A stretch of DNA of 64,000 nt from NCBI RefSeq assembly GCF_022008395.1, contig NZ_JAIRBB010000001.1, positions 496,001-560,000 on the forward strand, read 5' to 3'. Position 1 is the stretch's first letter; each line of letters starts with the position of its first letter. This document shows positions 8,996 through 16,689 of the stretch, piece after piece. Origin of the DNA: Aequorivita xiaoshiensis. Its GTDB lineage: Bacteria; Bacteroidota; Bacteroidia; Flavobacteriales; Flavobacteriaceae. The position numbers and the translations under genes are program-made. The notes under the pieces were generated by a model that ran no database searches, was not told where the DNA came from, and worked only from the letters and a program-made list of their open reading frames with translations.

Positions 8996-9427
8996 TTATG
9001 AGCAGGCTATTTTTTCCACTCGTTTTTGATGACGGCCACCTTCAAAATCTGTATTCAGAAATGTTTTTACCATTTCAACTGCTTGTTGTTTACTAGTAAA
9101 TCGAGCTGGAATACTTAAAACGTTAGCATCATTATGTTGGCGCGCTAATTCGGTAATTTCTTTTGTCCAGCATAAAGCAGAACGTACTTTTTGATGTTTA
9201 TTAGCCGTCATATTGGCACCGTTTCCGCTTCCGCAAACAATGATACCCAAATCTACATTTTCTTTCTCAACGTCTTCAGCAACAGGATGAACAAAATCTG
9301 GATAATCAACACTAGAATTTTCATCCGTACCATGATTGATAACAGTATGTCCTTCTTTTTCTAAATAAGAGATTATTTCAAATTTATAATCTGTACCTGC
9401 GTGGTCGTTTCCGATAGAAATTTTCAT
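8996..9427 (-). CDS. rpiB: Ribose-5-phosphate isomerase B
   Basis: RpiB interconverts ribose-5-phosphate and ribulose-5-phosphate in the cytosolic pentose phosphate pathway. The 143 residues match the family in length and in key residues: D8-H9 in GNDHAG, the catalytic C65 within VCGSGNGANMTANK, and H98 in ARQHNDANVL. It leads a minus-strand operon with the CDF transporter and acetyltransferase genes. A -7 box lies just upstream (TATCTTTG read on the minus strand). Beyond it is the largest gene-free stretch of the window, a candidate replication origin. Confidence 0.95.
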   Translation of the reverse strand: MKISIGNDHAGTDYKFEIISYLEKEGHTVINHGTDENSSVDYPDFVHPVAEDVEKENVDLGIIVCGSGNGANMTANKHQKVRSALCWTKEITELARQHNDANVLSIPARFTSKQQAVEMVKTFLNTDFEGGRHQKRVEKIACS

Positions 9428-10066
9428 AATATTTAATTTTCATCAAAGATAATGATTTAGGTAGCAGAAATATTATTGTTCTATCTAATATTGCTTTTTG
9501 TATATATTATAGGTTATCAACATGTTTAAGATACTTAAATTCAATAGATTAATTTAATTGAAGTGTAAATTAATCGTTTCTTAACCTTAGCTTCACATAA
9601 TGGTTAACAACATTGTTGATATTTGTTAATTGAATTCCTATAAGTAAAATTGCAGATGTAAAAATTATTTACAATAGGTTTTAAAATTCTAATAATGCAA
9701 ATTTTTTAACCGTTTTTTATTGGTCAGTTATGGGATGAAAATTTTCAGTTAACAACATTAATTTTAAAAATACTTATCAATTATAATTTGTAGAGATAGG
9801 TTGTTCACAGTTGTTAATTACTATAGCTATTCAACTATAATTTAAGCTGTTCAGATTGTAATATTATGTTAATAACTTATTATTAAAAGAGAACAAGTTA
9901 ATTTCAAAACAAAACATCAAAAAGTTATTGTACATATTAACACACTATAATAAACACCATTTTATTTAATTAAATTTTAAAAAAGAAAAATGTAGTATTA
10001 ATATATGTTGATAACTACAAAAAAGGAAAATAAAGATTTTTAATTCTAGAGTAAGACTAGAAATTT
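9428..10066. other. Candidate chromosomal replication origin (oriC) in a 639-base gene-free stretch
   Basis: The longest stretch without a gene in the window, very A+T-rich by eye even for this genome. It contains two nonamers TTATCAACA one base from the consensus DnaA box TTATCCACA, in opposite orientation (9514-9522 plus strand; 10006-10014 minus strand). Related TTAACAACA nonamers lie at 9604-9612 and 9749-9757, the first forming an inverted pair with TGTTGATAT at 9614-9622. Looser copies include TTATCAATT at 9774-9782. AT-only runs around 9961-10000 could serve as an unwinding element. The flanking genes are divergent (rpiB minus, then a DUF2007 gene minus and rnr plus). parS-like sites 16-23 kb away fit an origin-proximal location. 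Not proven: a cumulative GC-skew plot would be needed. Confidence 0.5.
9444..9451 (-). promoter_or_regulatory. Candidate -7 promoter box for rpiB
   Basis: On the minus strand this reads TATCTTTG, matching the Bacteroidota/Flavobacterium -7 consensus TAnnTTTG, 17 bases before the rpiB ATG. No good -33 TTG is seen at the usual distance, so the call rests on the box and its position. Confidence 0.45.
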
Positions 10067-10306
10067 TTAAACGATTTTTAAGTTAGAAGGATTGTTGAAA
10101 TCGCTCATTATTTGTTCTGCTTGAGAAATATCGTCTATATGTACTTGAAGTCTAATACCACCTATAGCATTCGAGTAAAAAGGAAATACACTAATCATTG
10201 TTTCATTCTGAAACACATATCTAATTCCTTCTTGATCAAACAAAAGTTGAAGTACTGCATATTCTGCAGGGTATTGGAATATAGCTATGGTTTTAAAATG
10301 TTCCAT
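10067..10306 (-). CDS. DUF2007 family putative signal-transducing protein
   Basis: A 79-residue soluble protein of the DUF2007 type: FKTIAIFQYPAEYAVLQLLF at the N-terminus and a beta-alpha-beta pattern ending in VHIDDISQAEQIMSDF. These small ferredoxin-like-fold proteins resemble the signal-transducing PII/ACT-like fold, but the role is unknown. It lies between the candidate origin and the divergent rnr gene. The start is the ATG at 10306. The short length is normal for the family. Confidence 0.8.
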   Translation of the reverse strand: MEHFKTIAIFQYPAEYAVLQLLFDQEGIRYVFQNETMISVFPFYSNAIGGIRLQVHIDDISQAEQIMSDFNNPSNLKIV

Positions 10307-10477
10307 TTTATATATCTAAGTAGCTTATGAAATTATTCTTACTTTTAAATTCCAATCACATTAATGGAATTCAAGTTTATATTGTTTATAAACCTTCTCT
10401 AAGGTACTAAATCTTTGCTAATGTAATCCAATCATTATGAGATATGTATTACATTTACAATAATTACAAATTAAACT

Positions 10478-12670
10478 ATGCCAAAATACAAACGTAAAAA
10501 GAGTAAAAATAAAATAGATAATCTTTCTCAAACAATTCTAAACATACTTCGGAAAGATCATTCACAAGCTTTTAATTATAAGCAAATTGCTGCTAAACTT
10601 CAATTAGACGATGCCAGTAGTAGAAATCAAATAATTAAGAAGCTAAAAAATTTACATGGAAAAGGTAGTATACAAGAAGTTGATCGAGGAAAGTATATTC
10701 TTACCCCATCACAAAACTATTATACTGGGAAAGTTGATATAGCAGGTCGTGGTCAAGGCTACATCATTGTAGAAGATCTTGAAGATGATATTTATGTAAG
10801 TAGTAAAAATTTAAATAAAGCCTTAAATGGCGATATTGTTGAAGTTTACGTTTTTAAACGTAAAAAAGGAGGGAAGACAGAAGGGGAAGTAACCAAAATT
10901 ATAGAAAGAAAACGTACAGAATTTGTAGGCACTATTGATGTACAGGAAAACTTTGCATTTGTAGATGTAACAGATTACAAAATGTACACCGACATTTTTG
11001 TTCCAAAGAATAAAATAAACGGAGCTAAATCTGGAGAAAAGGTTTTAGTTGAAATGCTAGAATGGCCAGAAAAAGAAGATTCTCCAATAGGAAAAGTTAT
11101 TAAAGTTCTAGGTATGCCTGGAGAACATAATACCGAAATTCACTCTATTCTAGCACAATACGGTTTGCCGTATGACTTTCCTCAAGAGGTTGAAGTTTAT
11201 GCTAATAAAATAGATACTTCCATTAAAGAATCTGAAATAAAAAAGCGTCGCGATATGCGCGAGACTTTAACTTTTACAATCGATCCAAAGGATGCAAAAG
11301 ATTTTGATGACGCCCTTTCTTTTAAAAAACTTGAAAATGGAAATTATGAAATAGGAATTCACATTGCCGACGTCTCACATTATGTTACTCCTGGAAATGA
11401 ACTTGACGATGAAGCTTATGAACGTGCAACTTCTGTGTACTTAGTAGATAGAGTAGTACCAATGCTGCCAGAAATTCTTTCAAACAATGCGTGTTCGCTA
11501 CGTCCTAATGAGGAAAAATATACTTTTTCAGCCGTTTTTGAAATGAATCAGAAAGCTGAAGTTATTAAACAGTGGTTTGGAAAAACAGTTACATTAAGTG
11601 ATGCGCGATTCGCTTATGAAGAAGCACAACACGTAATTGAAAATTCTGATGATGAAACACATAAAATCCCATCCGATATTTCGATTACCGATGAGGAATA
11701 TGTTGTTAAACCTGAAATTGCTGAAGCTATTTTAGAAATGGATAGGCTTGCTAAAAAATTACGAGCTAAACGTATGCGTGCTGGTGCTATTTCATTTGAT
11801 AAGGTAGAAGTAAAATTTATTTTAGACGAACATAAAAACCCTGAAGGCGTGTACTTTAAAGAAAGTAAAGACGCTAATAAAATGATTGAAGAATTTATGC
11901 TTCTAGCCAATAGAAGTGTAGCTGAATTTATCGGAAAACAGAATCCAAAAAAGACATTTGTTTACCGAGTTCACGATGAACCGGACGACGAAAAAATTGC
12001 AGCGCTCGAAAATATAATTAAACGATTTGGTTATAAACTTAACACTAAAGATCGTCATACTACAGCCACTTCTATGAATAAATTATTGAAGGATGTTCAA
12101 GGTAAAAAAGAACAGAATTTAATAGATACTATTGCTATTAGAAGTATGAGTAAGGCAATGTATACAACCAAAAATATTGGTCACTACGGATTAGCTTTTG
12201 ACTATTATACCCATTTTACTTCACCTATACGTAGGTATCCAGATGTTATGGTTCACAGACTTCTCCAGCATTATCTAGAAAACGGAAAAAGCGCTAATGA
12301 AGAGGAATTTGAAGAAAAATGTAGTCATAGTAGTGATATGGAAGGACTTGCAACAAATGCCGAACGCGATAGTATTAAGTATATGCAAGTTAAGTATATG
12401 CAAGATCATCAAGATGAAGAGTTTGTTGGAGTAATTTCAGGAGTTACCGAATGGGGAATCTATATTGAAATTATCTCGAATAAATGTGAAGGAATGGTTC
12501 GTTTGCAAGATTTGAATGACGACCATTACGAATTTGATAAAGACGAATATGCTGTAATTGGAAAACGTACCAATAATGTATATCGACTTGGAGATGAAGT
12601 TAATGTAAAAGTAAAAAATGCCGATTTAGTTAAGAAGCATTTAGATTTTACAATGCTAGGTCATAAATAA
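10478..12670 (+). CDS. rnr: Ribonuclease R
   Basis: A 3'-5' exoribonuclease that degrades structured RNA and takes part in RNA quality control. The 730 residues show the family layout: a basic helical N-terminus (1-75), cold-shock OB domains (about 80-215), the RNB catalytic domain (about 255-600) and a C-terminal S1 domain (about 640-725). The metal-binding aspartates are in TIDPKDAKDFDDAL (269-278). The signature HYGLAFDYYTHFTSPIRRYP is intact. It is divergent from the DUF2007 gene and appears monocistronic. Confidence 0.96.
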   Translation: MPKYKRKKSKNKIDNLSQTILNILRKDHSQAFNYKQIAAKLQLDDASSRNQIIKKLKNLHGKGSIQEVDRGKYILTPSQNYYTGKVDIAGRGQGYIIVEDLEDDIYVSSKNLNKALNGDIVEVYVFKRKKGGKTEGEVTKIIERKRTEFVGTIDVQENFAFVDVTDYKMYTDIFVPKNKINGAKSGEKVLVEMLEWPEKEDSPIGKVIKVLGMPGEHNTEIHSILAQYGLPYDFPQEVEVYANKIDTSIKESEIKKRRDMRETLTFTIDPKDAKDFDDALSFKKLENGNYEIGIHIADVSHYVTPGNELDDEAYERATSVYLVDRVVPMLPEILSNNACSLRPNEEKYTFSAVFEMNQKAEVIKQWFGKTVTLSDARFAYEEAQHVIENSDDETHKIPSDISITDEEYVVKPEIAEAILEMDRLAKKLRAKRMRAGAISFDKVEVKFILDEHKNPEGVYFKESKDANKMIEEFMLLANRSVAEFIGKQNPKKTFVYRVHDEPDDEKIAALENIIKRFGYKLNTKDRHTTATSMNKLLKDVQGKKEQNLIDTIAIRSMSKAMYTTKNIGHYGLAFDYYTHFTSPIRRYPDVMVHRLLQHYLENGKSANEEEFEEKCSHSSDMEGLATNAERDSIKYMQVKYMQDHQDEEFVGVISGVTEWGIYIEIISNKCEGMVRLQDLNDDHYEFDKDEYAVIGKRTNNVYRLGDEVNVKVKNADLVKKHLDFTMLGHK

Positions 12671-12783
12671 AACATTTAAAATAAAGGTTTTATACTTTTT
12701 AGTAATTAAATATTAAATAGTAAAAACTAAAATTTATTTTTTTGCAGACATTGGGTAAAAGTAATTTGTATTTTTACCCTATT

Positions 12784-13503
12784 ATGTTTGACGGTTTACT
12801 TTACGCTGCATTTTATGGATTCTTACTGGCTTTTGCAGTCGGTCCAGTATTTTTCACCCTAATTGAAACAGCTATCACAAAGGGGGTTAAGGCCGCTATA
12901 TTCTTTGATTTAGGTGCAATAGTAGCTGATATTCTCTTTATAATAATAGCTTTTTATAGTACAAGTAGAATTCTTGAACAAGTTAAGAATGACCCAGGCT
13001 TACTAATTTTTGGTGGAGGGATTCTCATTGCCTATGGAATTATATCGTATATCCGAACCAATAAATCAATCTTCAAAATTGTACGAGAACATTACGCTGT
13101 AAAAGTAAAAAAAAATCTCGGTGGACTATTCCTAAAAGGATTTCTATTGAATTTTGTAAACTTTGGTGTATTGGCGGGTTGGATAGGAACCCTAATTATG
13201 GCCAATGCCCTTACAACTTCAGATAATGGCGTATTTCTATTTATTTCTACGGTATTAGCAACATTCTTTCTTACCGATCTTTTGAAAATACTTTTAGCTA
13301 AAAAATTGAAGAATAAAATGACTCCACGTTTTATTTTTAAAACTAAAAAATGGGTAAGTATATTAATTTTTGGATTTGGTATTTTACTTCTTATTCAAGG
13401 TATTTTTCCAAAAGGTGTTGAGGCTGGACTTGAAAAAATACCAGGACAATCCAATCCTATGGAGGTAGAAAAGCCTATCCCTCCCGTAGAGGATCTACAA
13501 TAA
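12784..13503 (+). CDS. LysE family amino-acid exporter
   Basis: A 239-residue inner-membrane protein with about six hydrophobic segments. The N-terminus MFDGLLYAAFYGFLLAFAVG runs into GPVFF, the first-helix signature of the LysE/RhtB superfamily, whose members export amino acids such as lysine, threonine or homoserine lactone-type compounds. I start it at the ATG at 12784. An in-frame TTG 42 bases upstream would add a non-conserved stretch before the first helix. The Pro/Glu-rich tail (NPMEVEKPIPPVEDLQ) is probably a disordered cytosolic end. The substrate is not predictable. Confidence 0.85.
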   Translation: MFDGLLYAAFYGFLLAFAVGPVFFTLIETAITKGVKAAIFFDLGAIVADILFIIIAFYSTSRILEQVKNDPGLLIFGGGILIAYGIISYIRTNKSIFKIVREHYAVKVKKNLGGLFLKGFLLNFVNFGVLAGWIGTLIMANALTTSDNGVFLFISTVLATFFLTDLLKILLAKKLKNKMTPRFIFKTKKWVSILIFGFGILLLIQGIFPKGVEAGLEKIPGQSNPMEVEKPIPPVEDLQ

Positions 13504-13592
13504 TTATATCTTTTTTTCTATATTTTTTGGAAAGCAACAAGTGCTCCTCCCGAAGTTCTTGGCTCATTTTAACCGAAGTAATTTTTAAAAAT

Positions 13593-13621
13593 AAAAAAAC
13601 CCTAACTATTAAGTTAAGGTT
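13593..13621 (-). terminator. Rho-independent terminator downstream of tRNA-Cys
   Basis: On the minus strand, AACCTTAACT pairs with AGTTAGGGTT (13612-13621 with 13598-13607) as a 10-base-pair stem with one G-U, around a 4-base loop, followed by a T tract. It sits immediately after the tRNA 3' end, so it probably terminates the tRNA transcript. Confidence 0.8.
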
Positions 13622-13624
13622 TCT

Positions 13625-13698
13625 TGGAGGCATCGAGCGGACTCGAACCGCTGTAGCAGCTTTTGCAGAGCTGAGCCTAGCCACTCGGCCACGATGCC
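13625..13698 (-). tRNA. tRNA-Cys (anticodon GCA)
   Basis: The minus strand folds into a full cloverleaf: acceptor GGCATCG pairs with CGATGCC; the D arm is GCC/GGC; the anticodon stem is CAGCT/AGCTG with loop CTGCAAA, so the anticodon is GCA; the T arm is AGCGG-TTCGAGT-CCGCT. The discriminator base is U, as expected for cysteine, and the CCA end (13625-13627) is encoded. A terminator hairpin follows directly. Confidence 0.97.
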
Positions 13699-13753
13699 AT
13701 ATTGTTGTGCAAATGTAAATAATTAAACATTTAATTCCTACATAAAAACTAAA

Positions 13754-14110
13754 TTAGCGTTTCTTCTTCATGGTTACACTTACTTCCGAAACATCTCCAC
13801 CAATAGGAGGATTTTGTTTTGCCACTGTAACCTTCACTGTATTAACCATTTCTAATTTTAACAACACCGAATCAATAATTCGCTTAGCTACGTGCTCTAA
13901 TAACTTTGCACGTATACTCATTTCTTCTCTTACAATATTTTGAAGCATAACATAATCAACAGTATCGGCTAATTCATCAGTTTTTGAAGCTTTAGTTAAA
14001 TCGGCTTTTACGGTAAGATTCACTAAATAATCTGATCCTATTTGTCCTTCTTCAACTAAACATCCGTGAAATGCATAAATCTTAATGTTTTTTAAATGAA
14101 TGGTTCCCAT
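13754..14110 (-). CDS. folB: Dihydroneopterin aldolase
   Basis: FolB cleaves 7,8-dihydroneopterin to 6-hydroxymethyl-dihydropterin in folate synthesis. The 118-residue protein starting MGTIHLKNIKIYAFHGCLVEE-type matches the family: the FHG-x-x-x-EE element near 14-21, the LADTVDY segment, and the C-terminal VKVTVAKQNPPI that carries the active-site lysine. I choose the ATG at 14110. A longer in-frame reading begins over 100 bases upstream, but that extension is not conserved and runs over a G+C-rich repeat-like segment. It is divergent from glnS. Confidence 0.92.
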   Translation of the reverse strand: MGTIHLKNIKIYAFHGCLVEEGQIGSDYLVNLTVKADLTKASKTDELADTVDYVMLQNIVREEMSIRAKLLEHVAKRIIDSVLLKLEMVNTVKVTVAKQNPPIGGDVSEVSVTMKKKR

Positions 14111-14139
14111 AAAATAGTTTTTGACAAATATAACAAACA

Positions 14140-14200
14140 AAGTCAGTTTGAGTCCTTCGGCTCCGCTCTGGATAAACCAAGGGCGAAACCTAATTTTAAA
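14140..14200. repeat. G+C-rich repeat-like segment between folB and glnS
   Basis: On the minus strand this stretch contains CCAGAGCGGAGCCGAAGGAC, unusually G+C-rich against AT-rich surroundings. It resembles the short 'cctgagcggagtcgaagg' type sequences scattered between genes in many Bacteroidota genomes. Only one copy is visible here, so its repeat nature is recalled from other genomes rather than seen in this window. Confidence 0.35.
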
Positions 14201-14224
14201 CAACTTCTTTTTCACTTAATTCCT

Positions 14225-14232
14225 TACCTTTG
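14225..14232 (+). promoter_or_regulatory. Candidate -7 promoter box for glnS
   Basis: TACCTTTG matches the TAnnTTTG box and lies 20 bases before the glnS ATG, leaving a short leader. No clear -33 TTG is present. Confidence 0.5.
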
Positions 14233-14252
14233 CACGACTTAAAAAAACAGAT

Positions 14253-15929
14253 ATGAGTAACGAAGCAGCACCTCTTAATTTTATAGAGCATATAATAGAA
14301 GAAGACCTTAAAAAAGGTTACAAAAAAGATGATTTATGTTTTCGATTTCCACCAGAACCTAATGGATATTTACATATTGGTCATGCTTCATCAATTTGTT
14401 TAAACTTTGGTTTAGGAGAAAAATATAATGCCCCTGTAAATCTTCGTTTTGACGATACAAACCCGGCAAAGGAAGAACAGGAATTTGTTGATGCTATAAA
14501 AAGAGATGTTTCTTGGTTGGGCTATAAATGGGCAACTGAATGTTATGCATCCGATTATTTTCAGCAGTTATACGATTGGGCTGTTCAAATGATTAAGGAT
14601 GGAAAAGCTTATGTTGATTCTCAAACTTCAGAACAAATTGCTGAACAAAAAGGTACTCCAAACACACCAGGAAAAGCTAGTCCTTATAGAAATCGCTCTG
14701 TTGAGGAAAATTTAGAGTTACTCGAAAAGATGAAGAATGGGGAAACCAAAGAAGGGGAACACGTACTTCGTGCTAAAATTGATATGGAATCGCCTAATAT
14801 GTTAATGCGCGATCCTGTGATGTATAGAACCTTGTTTAAATCACATCACCGTACCGGAACCGATTGGAAAATTTTTCCAATGTACGATTGGACACATGGA
14901 GAGAGTGATTATATAGAACAGGTATCGCATTCCTTCTGTACGCTTGAATTCTTACCTCATAGAGAACTTTACGATTGGTTTTTAGACCAAGTGGTGGAAG
15001 AAGATAAATTACGTCCTAAACAGCGCGAATTTGCACGTAGAAATCTAAGTCATACTGTTGTGAGTAAACGAAAACTCGCTCAATTAGTTGCAGCGGGGGT
15101 TGTAAACGGTTGGGACGATCCTCGTATGCCTACAATTTCTGGTCTGCGCCGAAGAGGTTATACTCCAGAATCAATTAAAAACTTTGCCGATAGTATTGGG
15201 GTTGGTAAACGTGAAAACTTGATTGATGTTTCTCATTTAGAATTTAATGTTCGTGAAGATTTAAATAAAAAGGCACCGAGAATTATGGTGGTTTTAGATC
15301 CTGTAAAATTGATTATTGATAATTATCCAGAGGGTCAAACTGAAATGCTTGAAGCAGAAAATAATCAAGAAGACGAAAGTGCTGGAACTAGAGAAGTACC
15401 TTTTTCTAAAGAATTATTGATTGAAAGAGAAGATTTTAAAGAAGAAGCAAACCGCAAGTTTTTTAGATTGACGATTGGGAAAGAAGTCCGCTTAAAAAAT
15501 GCATATATTATTAAAGGAGAAAGTGTAGTAAAAGACGCCGATGGAAACATCACCGAAATTCACTGTACTTACGATCCAGAAAGTAAAAGTGGTAGTGGAA
15601 CAGAAGCTTCATTAAGAAAAGTAAAAGGAACCTTACACTGGGTTTCTGCAGCGCATGCTTTACCCGTTGAAGTTCGTCTTTACGACAGACTATTTACAGA
15701 TCCATCACCAGATACTAACAAAGAAAAGGATTTTATGGAATTTATAAACCCAAATTCTTTAGAAGTTATTACAGGATATGCGGAACCAAGTATAAAAAAT
15801 GCTGAACCAGAAGATAAATTTCAATTTCAGCGTTTAGGGTATTTTGTGGTAGATAAAGACACAACAAGAGATAATATTGTATTTAACCGTACAGTGCCAT
15901 TACGCGATTCTTGGGCAAAACTTTCATAA
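14253..15929 (+). CDS. glnS: Glutamine--tRNA ligase
   Basis: A class I aminoacyl-tRNA synthetase that charges tRNA-Gln. The 558-residue length fits GlnRS. The HIGH motif is at 41-44 in PNGYLHIGHAS and the KMSKS-type loop is VVSKRKL at about 269-275, the GlnRS/MSKR variant rather than the GluRS form. The C-terminal half has the two anticodon-binding beta-barrels. Its presence together with gltX indicates direct Gln-tRNA charging. The start ATG lies 20 bases after a TACCTTTG box. Its stop is one base from the convergent FAM151-like gene. Confidence 0.96.
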   Translation: MSNEAAPLNFIEHIIEEDLKKGYKKDDLCFRFPPEPNGYLHIGHASSICLNFGLGEKYNAPVNLRFDDTNPAKEEQEFVDAIKRDVSWLGYKWATECYASDYFQQLYDWAVQMIKDGKAYVDSQTSEQIAEQKGTPNTPGKASPYRNRSVEENLELLEKMKNGETKEGEHVLRAKIDMESPNMLMRDPVMYRTLFKSHHRTGTDWKIFPMYDWTHGESDYIEQVSHSFCTLEFLPHRELYDWFLDQVVEEDKLRPKQREFARRNLSHTVVSKRKLAQLVAAGVVNGWDDPRMPTISGLRRRGYTPESIKNFADSIGVGKRENLIDVSHLEFNVREDLNKKAPRIMVVLDPVKLIIDNYPEGQTEMLEAENNQEDESAGTREVPFSKELLIEREDFKEEANRKFFRLTIGKEVRLKNAYIIKGESVVKDADGNITEIHCTYDPESKSGSGTEASLRKVKGTLHWVSAAHALPVEVRLYDRLFTDPSPDTNKEKDFMEFINPNSLEVITGYAEPSIKNAEPEDKFQFQRLGYFVVDKDTTRDNIVFNRTVPLRDSWAKLS

Positions 15930-15930
15930 G

Positions 15931-16689
15931 TCATCTGTGTCCTTTAATTACTTTATAACTAATTAAAACAGCTTTTACAGTACTGTCTTTCAATATTTTT
16001 TTAGGAGTTGAAAAACCGTGCTTTCTTATTGAGGATGTTATCCAAAAATATTTATCTCTTGTAGGAAATTCTTTGGTCATAACTTCATAATCAGTGTAAT
16101 TTGATGAAATAGCTAAATTAGGTTGTTCGTCAAGAATATTAGTTATTTTTTTAAGCTCAATATTTCGAGTTTCAGGTGACATTTCTGTTAATCCGAAAGG
16201 TAAGTAATAACTTGTTTTGAATCCTAATTTTGAAAAATCTAATAATGCCTCTGGATACCGTGTTTCAACAAGCACTTTGTCCAGAGGGTATTTTTTTTCG
16301 GAAAATAGCTTCAATATTTTTTTTTGAATAGAATCCGCATTCTCTGAATTTAGGTTTTTAATGTCCAACCATAAATACGGTTTTTCAACTACATCGATAT
16401 AAGATAAATACTTTTCAAAAGATAGACCTATCGATGGAACAGGAGGGTGGGTTACATCCAGAATATCATCTTGTTCATTATATACCAAATCCAATTCAAC
16501 CCCTTTAAAGTATTTTAAAGCACTTTCAAGTTTTTCAGGACTATTAACCCTATGAGCCCAAATTTTATCGTAATAACCAAGATATTCAATCTTATAAGGC
16601 GAATAGCGATATGCCATTCCTAACAACAGAGTTAAAATCAGAATCGATATGAGTATTATGAATTTTTTACCTGTTATCATAATCTTCAT
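15931..16689 (-). CDS. FAM151/GDPD-like TIM-barrel protein, membrane-anchored
   Basis: A 252-residue protein with an N-terminal hydrophobic anchor (about 9-27) and a predicted extracytoplasmic domain. The domain start IWAHRVNSPEKLESALKYF (44-62), the following VELDLVY (64-70) and DVTHPP (78-83) match the active-site pattern of glycerophosphodiester phosphodiesterase/PLC-like TIM barrels, especially the FAM151 (DUF2181) branch with its HxVNS and HPP elements. Candidate catalytic residues are H46, E65, D67 and H81. The 5' end overlaps the upstream CptA-type transferase gene by 23 bases, implying translational coupling and perhaps shared work on phospholipid or modified-glycan phosphodiesters. 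The family assignment is by motif recall; the substrate is unknown. Confidence 0.7.
   Translation of the reverse strand: MKIMITGKKFIILISILILTLLLGMAYRYSPYKIEYLGYYDKIWAHRVNSPEKLESALKYFKGVELDLVYNEQDDILDVTHPPVPSIGLSFEKYLSYIDVVEKPYLWLDIKNLNSENADSIQKKILKLFSEKKYPLDKVLVETRYPEALLDFSKLGFKTSYYLPFGLTEMSPETRNIELKKITNILDEQPNLAISSNYTDYEVMTKEFPTRDKYFWITSSIRKHGFSTPKKILKDSTVKAVLISYKVIKGHR

Noticed and set aside
12742-12783. An upstream TTG start for the LysE-type exporter
   Set aside because: It would add 14 non-conserved residues before the first helix; the ATG at 12784 gives the usual N-terminus.
13527-13718. A plus-strand ORF across the tRNA-Cys region
   Set aside because: It covers a terminator and a tRNA and has no conserved content.
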